A stretch of 64,000 nucleotides of DNA from Pterois miles (lineage: Eukaryota > Chordata > Actinopteri > Perciformes > Scorpaenidae). Positions within the stretch are counted from its first letter, which is position 1; every line of letters begins with the position of its first letter. Shown piece after piece: positions 10,831 to 23,547 of this stretch. The position numbers and the translations under genes were made by a program. The notes below the pieces were generated by a model, which worked only from the letters and a program-made list of their open reading frames with translations, searched no databases and was not told where the DNA came from. The stretch lies in the NCBI GenBank assembly GCA_947000775.1, contig CAMQGK010000637.1:15069501-15133500 (forward strand). Direction: 5' to 3'.

Positions 10831-13446
10831 CATTTCATTTCCGTGTATATTTATTTATTTATCTATTTATTTTTAACTTAATTTCAAAAGTTCAGTACAA
10901 TTGTGATAAACAATAACACCAAGCAATTCATTATAATTCTGTAAAAATGTTCCACTGTATAAAAATATTATAAAAAATAAATTAGAAATTCTACAACAAG
11001 AAAAATGTATGAGGAAACAAATAATAAGGAAATAAACAAACATTATTCAGACGTAAGAAACTTTGACTGTGATGCAGATTTTCAAATTTAATCCCATAAT
11101 AAGTCCATAATAAAATGTCAATGAAACGACTGTGATGTTTTCATGTTTACAATAGGCTACATGGTGAAAAGTGAACATAAGATTACAGTCACATAAAGTG
11201 TAGGTTTATTATTTGATTTGTACTGTACTGGCATAAGGAGAAAAGAAGCAGGTATATGGAACAAATGTGCATTAATAATGTAAATATTCACAATAATAAA
11301 AAGAGGGTGAGGGCATATCTGTATACAGTATCATAATGACAGTAATAAAACGTACAATATGTGTCAGCAACATTCTTTGGTTTAAACAATATTAGCATGA
11401 TATTATAGCCTTATGTGATTACTTATTTTTACTTGCTTTGTATTTACATATTTATTCTCGTCTTAGTTTGCTTGTGTGTTTGCTTTGCATTGCCTCAGCC
11501 TTTTCATATCTTTATGGTGAAAAGTCTTGGTTGGAGTTTAATTAGATTTTCATTTTCCATTTTCCAATTTCCACTGTTTCTACAGTGTTCATACAAAAAT
11601 GCTGACATTCTGTCCTAGCTCACACAATGCCACTATTTTAGTAATAGTACATGTCGCTATTCAATTTTGGCCTTCAAAGTAACAGGAAAGTCATACAGCT
11701 GTCTCAATATCTGACACCTCAGCTGAAATTTCTTTAACTGCTTTCATATTTTCTTTTAGTTATTTGGTAACCTGTGCTGTAGGGGAGGGGTAGGGGTAGC
11801 ATCACAGTAATTAGTAGCAATTCAGACTAGCATGGCAAACCTATTTCAAGTGCTAAATTCACCATTTGACCAAATGGTGAATTTATGGTGGAATTTATGG
11901 TGGAATTTATGGTGGAATTTATGGTGGAACTTATGGTGGCGAAGAAAGTGACCAATTACATCAGCATATGTTCAAACATACTCCACATACATACAGTATA
12001 TGAATGCAAATGTCAGTCCAGTGGTGGCACTACATGAAAGGAGCATGATTTTTGTTCAGAAAATATCATTGCAATCTCTTCTGCTGTATGTGAAAATGCT
12101 GGCATATTGTTATATTTTCTGTGAGGGTCATTGAACTCATAAGGATTCATATAGAAGCACCATGATTATCTTTATAGCAATTTAAAAGAAACCTTGTCTT
12201 TACTTTTATCTCATCAGGAACCATCCTGTTGGAGAAACAGAAACTGTGACCACACGGTGGCACTAGAGGAAAGTCAAGGTTTTGAGATGTTTAGGTTTGC
12301 GTGATGCAATCCCCTAAAGCCTCGCCACTAGCATTTCACTTGTAAAGTAAATGATTTAGTGTTGTCATAGTGTTTGCTGAGAGATGGTCAAGTGGTAAAC
12401 TACCTCATCTCTGGAGTCTCCTTCTCTCTTACAGTAATTGCTGGGCTCAATTTTGTCCTGCAAAAATAATAGTCACATAAATACTGCAGGACATTTTCAC
12501 ACAAAACAACTGCTAGCACAGTGACTCTCAAATGCAACATACCGTCTCTGTGGTGCCAAAACCATCTGGAGAAGGTATTGTATTAGACACTACGGTATAA
12601 TTTAACAAAAGGCTGTCGCTGCAGCAGGACGAATGGAGACAAAGAAGTGATAAACAGGACAGTTAATATGTGCAGTATGGACCTTCTCCCCAAACAAGGA
12701 CTGGAGTCTGGCAAACAAATGAGCTGGAGCTGTGAGCACAGGAAATATCAGTCTAAAGTAAAACAAGAAGAGGATGATGCCTAAGATGACTGACAAGTGT
12801 CACCTATTGGCTGTGTTAGGCTTCTTTAGTATGTCCAGTAATATGTCAAGGTAACACAAGATAATGAAGAAGTTAAACAACCTGCTGAACTACAAACAAC
12901 TCATGATCATCCCTGTTGCCTTTTTTAATCTATGCTACAGTATCCTCTCTCAGAAATTCACAGCTCAAAATATCTGACTTAAAAAAAGCTGAGGCAAATG
13001 TAAAGTCCATTATATGTGAAAAAAGCGCTGAGGTTCTGTAGCTGTCTATGCAGAGAGCCTGGCAACCTTTATGTGGATGTCAGAGTGCTGTCAGTCATAC
13101 TGATACCTGTCTGGACTGATGGAGGCAAATAAATGAAGGTGACCCAGTCTGAGGCTGACGAAGACTGCATCCATACAGACCTGCTTCCTCTTCAACATGA
13201 AAGTGGCTGGGGAGTGTGAGATTTGAGGTGAGACTCTGGAGGACTGCAGGGACGTCAGGTTCAGGTTGAGGTCACCAGCTGAGCATCTCCAGTTGAAGTG
13301 GTAATTCTGCTTACTTTCACCCAAACGCTTGTATTTGTTTGTAGGGTTTTCTTGATAGAGAAAGATAAGATGAAGTGTTGCTGCTTGTAATGTCATTATT
13401 CATCATCATTAATGCTTCCAAGAAGAAAGAAAAAGAATAATATGGG
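10831..13446. other. Non-coding stretch
   Basis: AT-rich sequence with no recognised exon. It contains the small minisatellite at 11880-11939. Confidence 0.4.
11880..11939. repeat. Minisatellite, 12-bp unit, five copies
   Basis: Five head-to-tail copies of AATTTATGGTGG, the last reading AACTTATGGTGG. The array is short and nearly uniform, so it is probably young and variable in length. Confidence 0.9.
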
Positions 13447-13770
13447 GGGCGGCAGTAGCTCAGTCTGTAGGGAGTTGGCTTGGGAACCGGAGGGTCACCG
13501 GTTCAAGTCCCGACATGGACCAAGAACTGAGTGTGAACTGGTAGCTGGAGAGGTGCTAGTTTACCTCTTGGGCACTGCCGAGGTGCCCCTGAGCAAGGCA
13601 CCAAACCCACAACTGCTCGGGGCGCTTGTCAGGAGCAGCCCCATCACTCTGACACATCTCCATTTGATGCATGTATATGGGTCCTGCATGTACTGTGTAT
13701 AAGTTACAACAGAGTGTAAAAATTGAATTTCCCCTAGTGGGACTAATAAAGGTTGATCTTCTTCTTCTTC
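13447..13770 (+). mobile_element. tRNA-derived SINE, complete copy
   Basis: The head has RNA polymerase III promoter boxes: A-box-like TAGCTCAGTCTG near 13456 and B-box GGTTCAAGTCC at 13500-13510. The middle carries the block TGCCCCTGAGCAAGGCACC, which resembles, from memory, the conserved centre of the V-SINE superfamily. The tail reads GGGACTAATAAAGG and ends in a CTT repeat. Related copies lie at 54918-55205 (plus), 31297-31625 (minus) and 23174-23237 (minus, tail only). Frames across it are by-products of the repeat. Confidence 0.85.
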
Positions 13771-16700
13771 AAATACTTCAGTTTGATTAGTACAAATATA
13801 CTGACAATTCACCTTCTGTGCACTAGATGGCACTATTGTCCTTATAATACTGTATGATGGTTAAACCCAAAATCTTCTGAATGTCCTTAAGTCAGCATTA
13901 CTGAGATACTGAGATAAACACCCAGCATATCTGATATCAATAAGTTAAAGATGCCTTTATTCCATCTAAACTATGATTATTGTGGTATAACGTAGTTGCA
14001 CGTCTGGTGTCATTAATGCAAATGCCAGCAGTGATGGATGACCATATTATGATTCGAGAAACGCTGTCAACACCATAAAGAATGCTTGGAACATGGTTGT
14101 TACAGCAAATTATCATATTTTTATTTCAATAAATAAAATCCTGTGAAGATTATTAAACCAATATCAGTGGGTTATGCTTTTCATGCTCATAATTTACTCA
14201 AATGCAAAACCCATCAAGGCAAGAAGCAATACATAGAATTTGACTTGTCTTATATAGTCTGTTTTCTTGCAATAGCTCCTGATTCGCTTCATGTACCTGG
14301 AGATAACATCACACAAACCCGGTGTTGTCATTTGAAATGAAGATGTATGGTGCTAACAGGCTTACATCCTGCAGCACACTTTGCCCCCATGTGTTCTTGT
14401 CGAGCTGACGGATTACCTTCACGTTCCCTTTCTTGTCATACATACATGCTATAGGTTCCCAGTTTTATAAACAACAACACAAAGAGAGCCTGACTGTGTC
14501 CATGAATTATTTGATATCATTTGATCGCAGAGGTTGAAAAGGCAGATTGTGGTAATCCCGTTTGCTTGGAAATGTCCATGTGGAGGGAGGTGAATGAAAG
14601 TGTCAAGACGGCCTGATTATAAATGATTCAGAAAGCAGGAGAAGTGGAGTATTTTTGTACAGAGCGCCATAGTGTTTTGTTGTGTACAACACATAGGTAT
14701 TTGCATATACAGTATAATACAAGAAGCATAGAAATGTATATAAATCTCTTGTGTTGTTCCTTAAGATTACAACAAACCCTTCTAATATTTCATGTTAAGA
14801 CATTATGTGGCAGCCATTAAATGATGCAGTGTTCAGACAATTTAGATTATTTGCAAAATTATCAAGCACACAGAAACACATTTCTTTTTCACTTGCATTG
14901 AAAGAAGTGTTTACATATTATGCAATAAGTAAAGTTTTTGACCAATGGCTGCATGAAATCAATGCCAAACACACTGCAAAAGGTGTATACAACCATGTCC
15001 AAAATGACAAATACAGGCTGTATAATTGCAGTGGCTGCTGCTGTGAAGTCTACTGTATAAAGGTAGGTTGTTACAACAATATGGATGTCCTTTTGGGGCA
15101 ATGTAATCTGAATTCTTTCTCCACGAATATGAGATCTGTTGCAGGCGTACAGTATGAACAGTATGGGGTGTTATAGGGGAGATAGACAGAGGGAAACGCT
15201 TCCTCACAACCCCTGCAGAGCGAGGACGTCCACGCTCCACATCAAAATGGAAAATCTTCTACACCTGACAGAGCTTGTCTGACAGAAGAACTGTGTCTCA
15301 TTATACTGTAGGTGACTCATTATCTGCTCTACCTGGTGTGTGTGTGTGGGCATGTTTGCCTGTGCTTTAGCATGTGTGTGCACATCTATGTGATTATATG
15401 ACATTTTCCCTTTGAGCATACACGACAAGGCAGGTTTTATCCAAACACACTGTGACCATCAAAGGAGACGCAAGTTTCATAAATTGCCTGTTAAGTGACA
15501 ACAGGGAGAATGGAGGTCAGCGTTTTACTAGACGTGACCTTTACTGTGTGTCCATTGTTGTAACTCACACACATCCTCAAAATGTGACAACCTCTCACTT
15601 TGTCTTCTGTTGAACTTTCCTCCTCTGTATGTTCACATGCGTGTAACTCTGAAACCTGCTCTGTTGAAACCCAGATTTCAGATTTAAATAGGCAGCGTGG
15701 GTATATGTGAGCAAAACACCACATTTTGCACCGGAGTGGCTGTAAGGATGATATTAATTAGCATAATTGCAATGACCATGTGGACTGAGATTATTGTGTG
15801 GCTGCTGGGCTGTCTGTTCTATTGTAGCTGCTCTCAGAGAGCCTGTGGATTGCTCATTGACTCACCCAGCAGTAGCGTTTCCTAGCAACGCCTCTTGAAT
15901 GTACTGTACAGTACTTTCCCATCTCATGGGCGCCTTTAATAATCTGCTTTGCTATTTCCATGTAAGCTTTGTTAAAAAGATGTATGGTGCATTTGAATCT
16001 GTGCTGCTGTTCTTTCAGCGTATGGTGGTTTTACATAATGTAGTTTACAGCAGGGCTTTTTCATGCATGAAGAGAATTAACATGATGCAAGAATGAAAGG
16101 GGAAAAAATGCTGACCAGCGTTTAAAGCTCTGTATGATTCGTCCCACAATGATAGAAGAATGGCTTTGACCTAAGCAATTTCATTAACTGTACCGCACTC
16201 CTGATAGACAGCTTTAATAAGTGAGGATAATTTCACTGAGCGACCTCGTTGTCATGACGAACCCAGCTGAATGCATACATCAAGACGTTACACAATGCAA
16301 CTATGCCTTGGCCTCGATCAGGTGGAGAAATGCTGCACATTTTCCAACTAACAGCTGATTGCAGGTTCACAGTAGCAGTCTATAAAGCAGGAGAGAGCGT
16401 CAGAAAGCTGTGAGCTGAGGGCAGTATAACAATTGAGAAAAGGTTATCTGTTTGCAAGTGATGAATCCTGACATTACATGTACTGTTGTTGCCCGAGTCT
16501 GGCCCGTGAAATTTATGGCCCCATATAAAGCCTCCTCATCATGTGGCTGACAGACTGTGTATATTCTCCAGGACAGGAGATCATGACTTGTGCTGCCTCG
16601 TGAAATTGCCACTGAGATCTCTCTGAATCACCATGCGGGGAATCTGTCTGCATGTGGGCTGGTACGTAGACCTCAAAGCTCAGGTCTTGGCATGGAATTG

Positions 16701-17116
16701 CAAAATGTGTTTACCCTTGTGTTTTTCTGTTTTTCCACTACCTTACCTTTACATATGATGTGATATGTTTGGACTCCCACCACGCTTATTCAAAATGCGC
16801 TGACCTGTCCCTCCGTGCACAAATATATTCTTCAGGGTTTCACCACATCAGCATCTAACTAACTCGACATGTATAAATATTAGGGTCTACACTACAGCTT
16901 CTCAGCATGCAGCAGGAAGCCTCCCAGGAGCGCAACATGTCTCCCCTCACCTCCCAGCTCGTCCACCTCTCCAATTGTTTTGTTTTATTCATGTCTCATA
17001 TTGAACTTCCTCTCCCATCACCCACAGCTAACCCACGATTCCTGCTTGACTGCAGCATCCAACATCCATGTGTCAGACCCAGAGTTAGCTCCTCTAATTC
17101 TGTTTCACTTCTTGTT

Positions 17117-17120
<4 letters not shown>
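13771..17120. other. Non-coding stretch with one RFX-like site
   Basis: No gene recognised. Several 60-120 codon frames on both strands have no protein family look. A strong RFX-type motif lies at 15877-15889. Confidence 0.4.
15877..15889 (+). promoter_or_regulatory. RFX/X-box-like motif
   Basis: GTTTCCTAGCAAC contains the CCTAGCAAC half-site bound by RFX factors, opposed by a GTTTCC half. Whether it is used is unknown, and a single short motif can arise by chance. Confidence 0.3.

Positions 17121-17180
<60 letters not shown>
17121..17180. repeat. (CT)30 microsatellite
   Basis: Sixty uninterrupted bases of CT, preceded by TTTTCA and followed by ATCCCTCTC. It creates Ser-Leu reading frames that are not genes. 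Confidence 0.97.
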
Positions 17181-17184
<4 letters not shown>

Positions 17185-18689
17185 CTCTCTTTTTTATTCA
17201 CCTGTTTCTGTCCAGTGCTTTTCCCTGAGGTGAAAAAGATGTTGTCTCCCATCTGGCTGACTTCACAGCAGACTGACAGTCTGTTGCAGTCCTCTTGTGA
17301 CTCCCTGGTGCATAGTGTTCAGCCCACTGCCAGAAGCCCCGCTGAATTAATCCAGCCATATTTTTTTTAATGCAACCGCTGACAGACACCTAGTAGAATT
17401 TGGAGAGAAAAAACGACTTTGTTGTATCAGAAAAAACATCCCTCTTTATCCCGGTATAGGTAACACAGCACATTACTGGCTGACAGCATCTGAATGGGCC
17501 ATTTTATTAAGTGTCTGGGATAATAAAGGATGTTAACTGAGTGTGCAGTGCAGTTTTTTCTCTCCCTTTGAATCGACAGTCATCTCCCATGCTTAATCGC
17601 TCTTTAGCATCAGTGACTGCGGGGAAGAAGTGTGACACTGATATTACCCCAATGAGATAACATTCGCTTCAAATCAGGGCGCCTATATTTAATATGTTTG
17701 CCCCCTTCCTCAACATTTTCACATTTAGAGCCACAGTTTTGCGAGTGTTTGTGAAATCCTGCGACTAATGGCTGCACATATGGTTTCCAGCATTAGTGAA
17801 TGTTTTCCCTGCATTTATGGCGCAACAATTGAATGTTGTTTGTTGTCTTGTTGCCATGATCTGATTAAGAGGACTGTACAATGAGGTGTATTTAGTTGGA
17901 GTGTAGATAATGATATATATATAAATCATTTCAGGAGTGCAGGATGATACTTTGTAATGCAACCCTGCAGTATCTCTTAATTAAGCCATTACGAGGCCCA
18001 TTTCCTGGACCAGGACAAGCCTCGTGTTAATGAGGAACCTCAGCTGTCCACTGTGGTTACTTTCAGGGCCATGCGCTTGTCTTTGGGGCGAGGATAAAGT
18101 GAAATAAGGAAGCATGAGTCAGCAGTGAGAATTCGCAGCGAGGTGATTAAAGGTAGTAGTGGAGGCCCTTTCTGGGAGCAAGAGATTAAGACGATGCTTC
18201 TCTCTCATCTTCCTCAAAGCCGGAGACATTTGATGTGGCCCCTACAGGCCGCTCGTCCACAGCCAGCAGTTCTCGGCAGCAGATCACAAATGAAAACACA
18301 CATATTCAAATATGTTTTGATGAGACTGACTATCATTAGGCGATAAATTGAAAGATTGGCTTGGCACATCACAGAGTGCATTTGAAATTCCTCCTGCTGA
18401 GGAGCTGGCGACAGAGATGATTTTATGTGTCCTGAGCCAAACATTTGCAAATATATAAAGTACCATAGCTCTTCTGATGCTGGTGCATCAGCCATTTATA
18501 TAATCCATGCATTTATACTCTAATAATAGTAATAGGAGAAAACATGCAAGTACAGCTGACGAGATTGGTTGCATCAATTAGTAGACAGAAAATTAATTGC
18601 CAATTGATAATCAATCATTTAATTTCAATTTTAATTTTCAATTTCAAGTTCAGCTTTTTTTCTGTTTAATTTTTTTTTGTATACATTTC
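17181..18689. other. Non-coding stretch, nothing recognised
   Basis: Moderate GC, no splice-flanked exon or RNA gene. Frames at 18125-18346 and 18214-18495 overlap on opposite strands and match nothing known. Confidence 0.4.
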
Positions 18690-18830
18690 AGGCTTAAAGC
18701 TGCAAAATGTGAGATTGGCAGCAATTCTGTTCTGTCCGCACGGCTCTCAACATGGCGACAGTTAAATCGGCAGCTCGCAGCTTACGGTGCTAACAGCGCT
18801 AACAGTGGAAACAATGGGAACAGTACTGAC
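18690..18830 (+). repeat. Interspersed repeat fragment sharing GGCTCTCAACATGG
   Basis: The segment containing CGGCTCTCAACATGGCGACA and GCTAACAGCGCTAACAGTGG resembles a second copy near 48600-48700, which reads TGGCTCTCAACATGGTGACA. Its presence at two places marks it as repetitive. The 127-codon frame crossing it at 18597-18980 is therefore unlikely to be a gene. Confidence 0.45.
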
Positions 18831-19860
18831 AGAGCTAACAGAGTTTACCTGAGGGGAACCGGAGGGAGAATGGCACGCTTCCACCATGTGAGCGCAGTGC
18901 AGAGCGGCAACCTGTGGAAACCTGTGGACATAGGAGCAAAAAACTCAAACAATGTTAAATTGCTGAAAAAAGATGATTAAATCTGTCCTAAAATATGTAT
19001 GGTACATCTAATATGCAATTGATGGCATTTCTGAGTATTCCAACTTACAGTATGTAGCTTGGCTGACTGAGATAATCTGTAATACATCTGTAAATAAAGG
19101 AAGTATATTAAAAAAAAAAGAAGCTGAGGGTTAATTAAGAGTAAGTGGAGACAGACAGGAAACAGAAAGGGAGAAGAGGATGACATACACCAAAGGTCCA
19201 TGGCAGGAATCCAGAGGTTTTACAGTTACATGGTATGTCTCTTTCTTAGCGGGACACCCGTACTGTTTCTGTTTCATATCATTGTGAACAGAATATCTGG
19301 AACTGTTGGTTGGTCAAGATGTTGCTGTCGGGTCTGTGAACTTGTGCTGGGCATTTTTCACAATTTTCTGGCATTTTATAGTATTTTTATTTATTTTATT
19401 TTAGGTTTTTATTCAGGTATGTCAGCCGAGAACCAGTTCTACTTTAAAATGGTGACCTGGCTGCGGAGGCAGCAACAGAAGGACTATTGCTTTTACTGGA
19501 TAAAGGAGGGTAACAGGATGAGGGTGTGGAGGTTTAGCAGCAGAGTAACATAATGGTGATTGGCCCCGGTGCTAATTTTTTTCTTGGGCCCTCGCCCCAA
19601 ACACCAATGTGGCACGCCGTTTTGAACTGAACTTTTGTCACATGCCCAGCTGTTTCTATTTATTCCTGTCGCTTGCCTTGAAATCGCCTTGAAATTGCTC
19701 CAGTGGACCAGGAGCAGCTCATTGGTAAAGCTGAAATGAAGCGTTATCTATAAGATACCTCCTCCTTTCACTATAAAAACCCTAATAAGGTGGCAGCTGT
19801 CTGGAGGGAGATCACCAAAGAGCTGAAGGTTTCCTTCTGCTGTTGGTTATATCATATGTT

Positions 19861-20208
19861 CATCCATCGTCAACCGCTTAACCCGTTAGGGGTTGCGGGG
19901 GGCTGGAGCCAATCCCAGCTGGCATAGGGCGAAGGCAGATACACCCTGGACAGATCGCCAGTCCATCACAGGGCACATAGAGACAGACAACCATTTACGC
20001 TTGCACACCTACGGGCAATTTAGAGTCATTAATTAACCTAAACAGCATGTCTTTGGACTGTGGGAGGAAGCCGGAGTACCCGGAGAAAACCCACACTTAC
20101 ATGGGGAGAACATGTAAACTCCACACAGAAGAGCCCCAAGCCAGATTCGAACCTGCGACCCTATTGCTGTGAGGTAACAGTGCTAACCACTGCACCACCA
20201 TACAGCCC
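19861..20208 (-). mobile_element. tRNA-derived SINE with LINE-like tail
   Basis: Read on the minus strand, it starts with a tRNA-like head (GGTGCAGTGGTTAGCACTGT) and a B-box GGTTCGAATCT at 20154-20144. The body contains GGGTTTTCTCCGGGTACTCC and CCCACAGTCCAAAGACATG, a segment I associate with L2/CR1-type LINE tails shared by some fish SINEs. The tail ends in GATGGATG. A second, internally deleted copy is at 46551-46779. Copies of this kind are very common in fish. Confidence 0.8.
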
Positions 20209-22218
20209 ATATCATACGTCATTTCCAGTAAATATCCTAATATTTAACATTTGTGTTCTGTTAAAAAAAAAAAAAATGAAGGAAGATAAGAGGTTACTTC
20301 TTCAGTCTGTTCTCGAGCGTAGAGCTGATAAGTAGCCTACATGCTTTGTTTTTGAAATGCATATAACAGACTGAGTGTGGACATGGTGTAGGCAGGTGAT
20401 TTCGCTCAGGGCCCTGGTACGCCACATCAGTTGATATTTTTTTTTTAGACTTTTAGCATAACTGACATCCAAAAGAGATGCAGCCTTTAGGAATGACCAT
20501 ACTGATGAATTTTCTAGAACCTGAATTGCAGTTACTGTTATAGATAATGAGTAGTGAGACTCAACAATTAATCGACTAACTGGAAAAGTAATAACGAATG
20601 CTGAATATAATCATAAGGTTAAGCTACAATCATCCTCACCCCACAAACATAGTTTAAGCCTTTTGTTTGGCTCTTCCCTCTTGACTTTGCTTGGTTTATC
20701 TTTAACACACACACACACACAGGGTGACCGGCCTTAAGGACTTACAGTTTTAATCCGTCTGTTGAAAGCCTTTTCCCTATATGGTGATAATTTGTACCTT
20801 ATCAGAGGAAGGTCAGAGCCCGTTCAGAGACTCACACAAGCAGCTTCTCGAGACAGCTTGTTTGTGAACTTCTACTCCATGTTGGATTTGTGATCATAAA
20901 ATGTGCATGTGAGCATGTACTATGTGTGTACAGTACAGTATGTGCGTGGGCGTATGTGTTGATGTGCATGTTTTATATTGAATGAGTGTATGTATGAGCA
21001 AATGTGCCTATAACGAGCCTGCTACATATTCCACTTCCATATGTCCCTCATATATTTCTCGAGGGGATAATCATATTAGAGTGAGTCACACTTGACCTCC
21101 CGCAGAGGATTTAAATAGATCATAAATACTGCCGCAGTGTGGTCACATTACTGATACGTTACTGTACCAACATGTATATTTAATAATGTGCCATTTGGAC
21201 TGCAAAGTGTTGAAATCGTAATGGCCTTTAATTTAGATATTGTAGAAGGATGATTATGGTTACTGTTGGAGGCGATGGAGCAGATGATTCAGATTAAAGG
21301 TTGTATTGAAGGCGTTCACACATCCAAGGTTGCTTTTGCTGATTTCCGGATGCAGGCATGGCCATTGTACTGTACGTAGATGATGCCATTAGCACAGATA
21401 CATTAAACATGAGCCATGAGCCGGCGCTGGAATAAAGTGGAACAGATGGTAAGCATATTTTGAGCTGAGCCAGAATGAATAATTCCCCCAACTGATGACA
21501 CAGCAACGCCAGCAACAGTTTTGAAAAGTTTGTATATTTAAGTTTTTTGTCTCGATGGTCACAAATCTAGGAATGACACATGTTAAAAGAAGTTTTTTGA
21601 CAGATCCAAATTGCAAAAACATGTCAAAATGTGAAAATTAAGAAATCACTGTAAAAAGAAATCACAACACCCACAAGCTCCCCTTAGTTTGCCCTCCCCT
21701 CGCCTCGCTGTGATCTTCGGTGTACCTTTGTAAACAAGCTGTTGCTATGTGTGTGACATTCTGCTGTTACAGCAGCTTAGCTTTCCAGGTTCAGATCCTG
21801 GATGTTTGTCCTTGAGGGGACAGCTGCCCTCAGACCTACCTGTCAGTTTAAATAAGAGGTGGCAGAGCATTTTTTTTGGTACATTTCCTGGAAGCACTCA
21901 GGGTATAATCCATTTCAAAAAGGTAATATGACTTAACTGAACCTTTTCTGCAAAGTGAGGTTAATGTTTTCATCAAATTTTCATGCTGAATTTATCTTTA
22001 ACTGATAGTTCAATGAATGACTTAAGCAAAGGGGGTCAGTAAAGGGCCAGTGACACGGTCTAGCACTATGTGCGAGGTCAGATTTTTTCCACATCAGCTC
22101 ACATGTTCAGAAATGGCTCTGGTTTTTCACTGACAAATAACAGTGTGACGTTCTTCCGTCACCCGTTTGCAGTCTATAAATTGCACTTTTATTCATGGCA
22201 CTGGTGAGCATCAATATT
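20209..22218. other. Non-coding stretch
   Basis: It contains a short (AC) run near 20706-20720 and GT-rich sequence at 20920-21000. No gene is recognised. Confidence 0.4.
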
Positions 22219-22660
22219 AAAGGTGCAGTGTGTAGGATTTAGTGGCATCTAGCGGTGAGGTTCACACATTGCAACCAACTGAGAATGTAGGAGAACTACA
22301 CTGGCCATCGCAAAAACCTGAACTGGAGCCGGTGTTTGGATTATCTGTTCTGGCACCCAATTAGACAGTTATCAGGCCATTAAATAGGTGTTGTCAGTGC
22401 CAAAAGCACCATAGATGTGGGTCAGTAGGGGCCTTCTATGCCTATTACATTGCAAAAGTGAAAGTGAGACTTAAAAGCAACACGTTCTAACATGTAAAAC
22501 TGAATTAAACAATTTGAACACAAACAAAATGGCTTGTTGCTATAGGTTGCTGACATAGCCCCTGTTGACCCACATCTATGGGGCTTACAGTGACTGATAA
22601 CGCCTGTTTAATGGCCTGACAACAATCTAATTGGCTGGTTCTGGGCTACTGTACAGACGT
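22219..22660 (+). mobile_element. Miniature transposon copy, family A, left part
   Basis: It begins AAAGGTGCAGTGTGTAGGAT, the terminus of a fish miniature element that recurs at 26738-28326 (minus) and 62038-62936 (plus). The part after 22353 is displaced by another element (22354-22637), then resumes with GTTCTGGGCTACTGTACAGA. The family's right half appears separately at 23330-23547. There is no coding capacity. Confidence 0.65.
22354..22637. mobile_element. Nested miniature transposon, family B (284 bp)
   Basis: The inverted ends read CACCCAATTAGACAGTTATC and, on the minus strand, CAGCCAATTAGATTGTTGTC. The similarity continues inward through CAGGCCATTAAA and GATGTGGGTCA. The direct repeat GTTCTGG flanks it on both sides (347-353 and 638-644 of the 22-kb block), with an eighth base differing, which suggests a 7-8 bp target duplication. 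A second, interrupted copy of the family lies at 50405-51240. Confidence 0.7.
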
Positions 22661-23173
22661 GTTCTCATTCGTCATATACTGACACTCTGACACTATACTG
22701 TCAGACCCCTCAGTATCACTTTTAGGTCGCAGTGCTTAATGTTGTGAAGTAAATTTGAGGAATGTAAAAACACATTCTTAGGTTCAGGCAATAGGTTTAG
22801 GAAAAAACTAAATGGTTGGACTTAAAACTATTACATTTCACAGTGAAATGACACTAAACGTTGTGAACACCGGACACGAACAAACAGCTGATAGTAACGT
22901 GACACACGGGACACTAACAGCGGTCTGGATGAAAGCCTTGTTGGGTCGATCCATCTCCCTTCCCACCCACCGTTTGAGTCTTTTTGCTCTTAAAGCTGCG
23001 TCACTACACTTTCTTTGAGTGTTTAATATTGACGCGGATGGGTTTACATTGTCGTTAATGGAAAGCTTGGTGCATCTGTTACCAATGCTAAAGGGTGCTT
23101 TATGCATCTGTATCAAACACTGGGACAAAGCCTTGGTGTCTGACGCTTTGGGAATCGAGAAACGGGATGGAAC
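22661..23173 (+). repeat. Family C interspersed repeat
   Basis: The segment with AACGTTGTGAACACCGGACA, then CAAACAGCTGATAG, then TAATGGAAAGCTTGGTGCAT recurs at 37918-38280 (plus), 56098-56480 (plus) and 56700-57000 (minus). The copies share order and spacing, so they are one dispersed family. Ends are not sharply defined. The overlapping frames at 22812-23128 are by-products. Confidence 0.6.
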
Positions 23174-23237
23174 TAAGATAAGATAAGATAAGATATTCCT
23201 TTATTAGTCCCACAGGGGGGGAATTAAAAAAAAAAAG
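23174..23237 (-). mobile_element. SINE tail fragment
   Basis: On plus it reads (AGATA)n, then TTCCTTTATTAGTCCCACAG, then a G run and an A run. This is the minus-strand tail of the SINE family at 13447-13770, truncated just inside the tail. Confidence 0.65.
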
Positions 23238-23329
23238 GAGAAAGATATAAACGGAGAAAGAGAAAAAAGGGGCTACATCAGCTGATGCGAAAACTTAAAT
23301 GTGAAAAGAGTAAAATACAAATGGTACTA

Positions 23330-23547
23330 TCTAGAGCCAGTGTCTGGTTTATCCGTACTGTAGAAACATGGTGGCCGGCTCCACGAAGAGGACCCTCTCC
23401 ATTTGGAGACATAAACGGCTCATTCTAAGGTCATGAAAACACAATTTCTACTATAGGTGATTATACACTAAAGAAAACATACTTATTGACATTATATTCC
23501 AGTTTCTGCCAATAAATCCTCCTAAATGGTACTCGCTGTTCCTTTAA
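23330..23547 (+). mobile_element. Family A miniature transposon, right part
   Basis: It runs from GAGCCAGTGTCTGGTTTATC through GTAGAAACATGGTGG to the terminus ACTCGCTGTTCCTTTAA, the inverse of the family A start. It lies about 1.1 kb from the left part at 22219, separated by the family B, family C and SINE-tail insertions. It could instead be a second truncated copy, because a short piece is present in both parts. Confidence 0.6.

Noticed and set aside
16907..17233. Ser-Leu-rich frames of 108 and 82 codons
   Set aside because: They are translations of the (CT)30 microsatellite.
18597..18980. 127-codon plus-strand frame
   Set aside because: It crosses a dispersed repeat also present near 48650 and has no domain resemblance.
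21749..21830. T-arm-like CCAGGTTCAGATCCTGG near 21785
   Set aside because: No acceptor, D or anticodon arms can be built around it, so it is not a tRNA.
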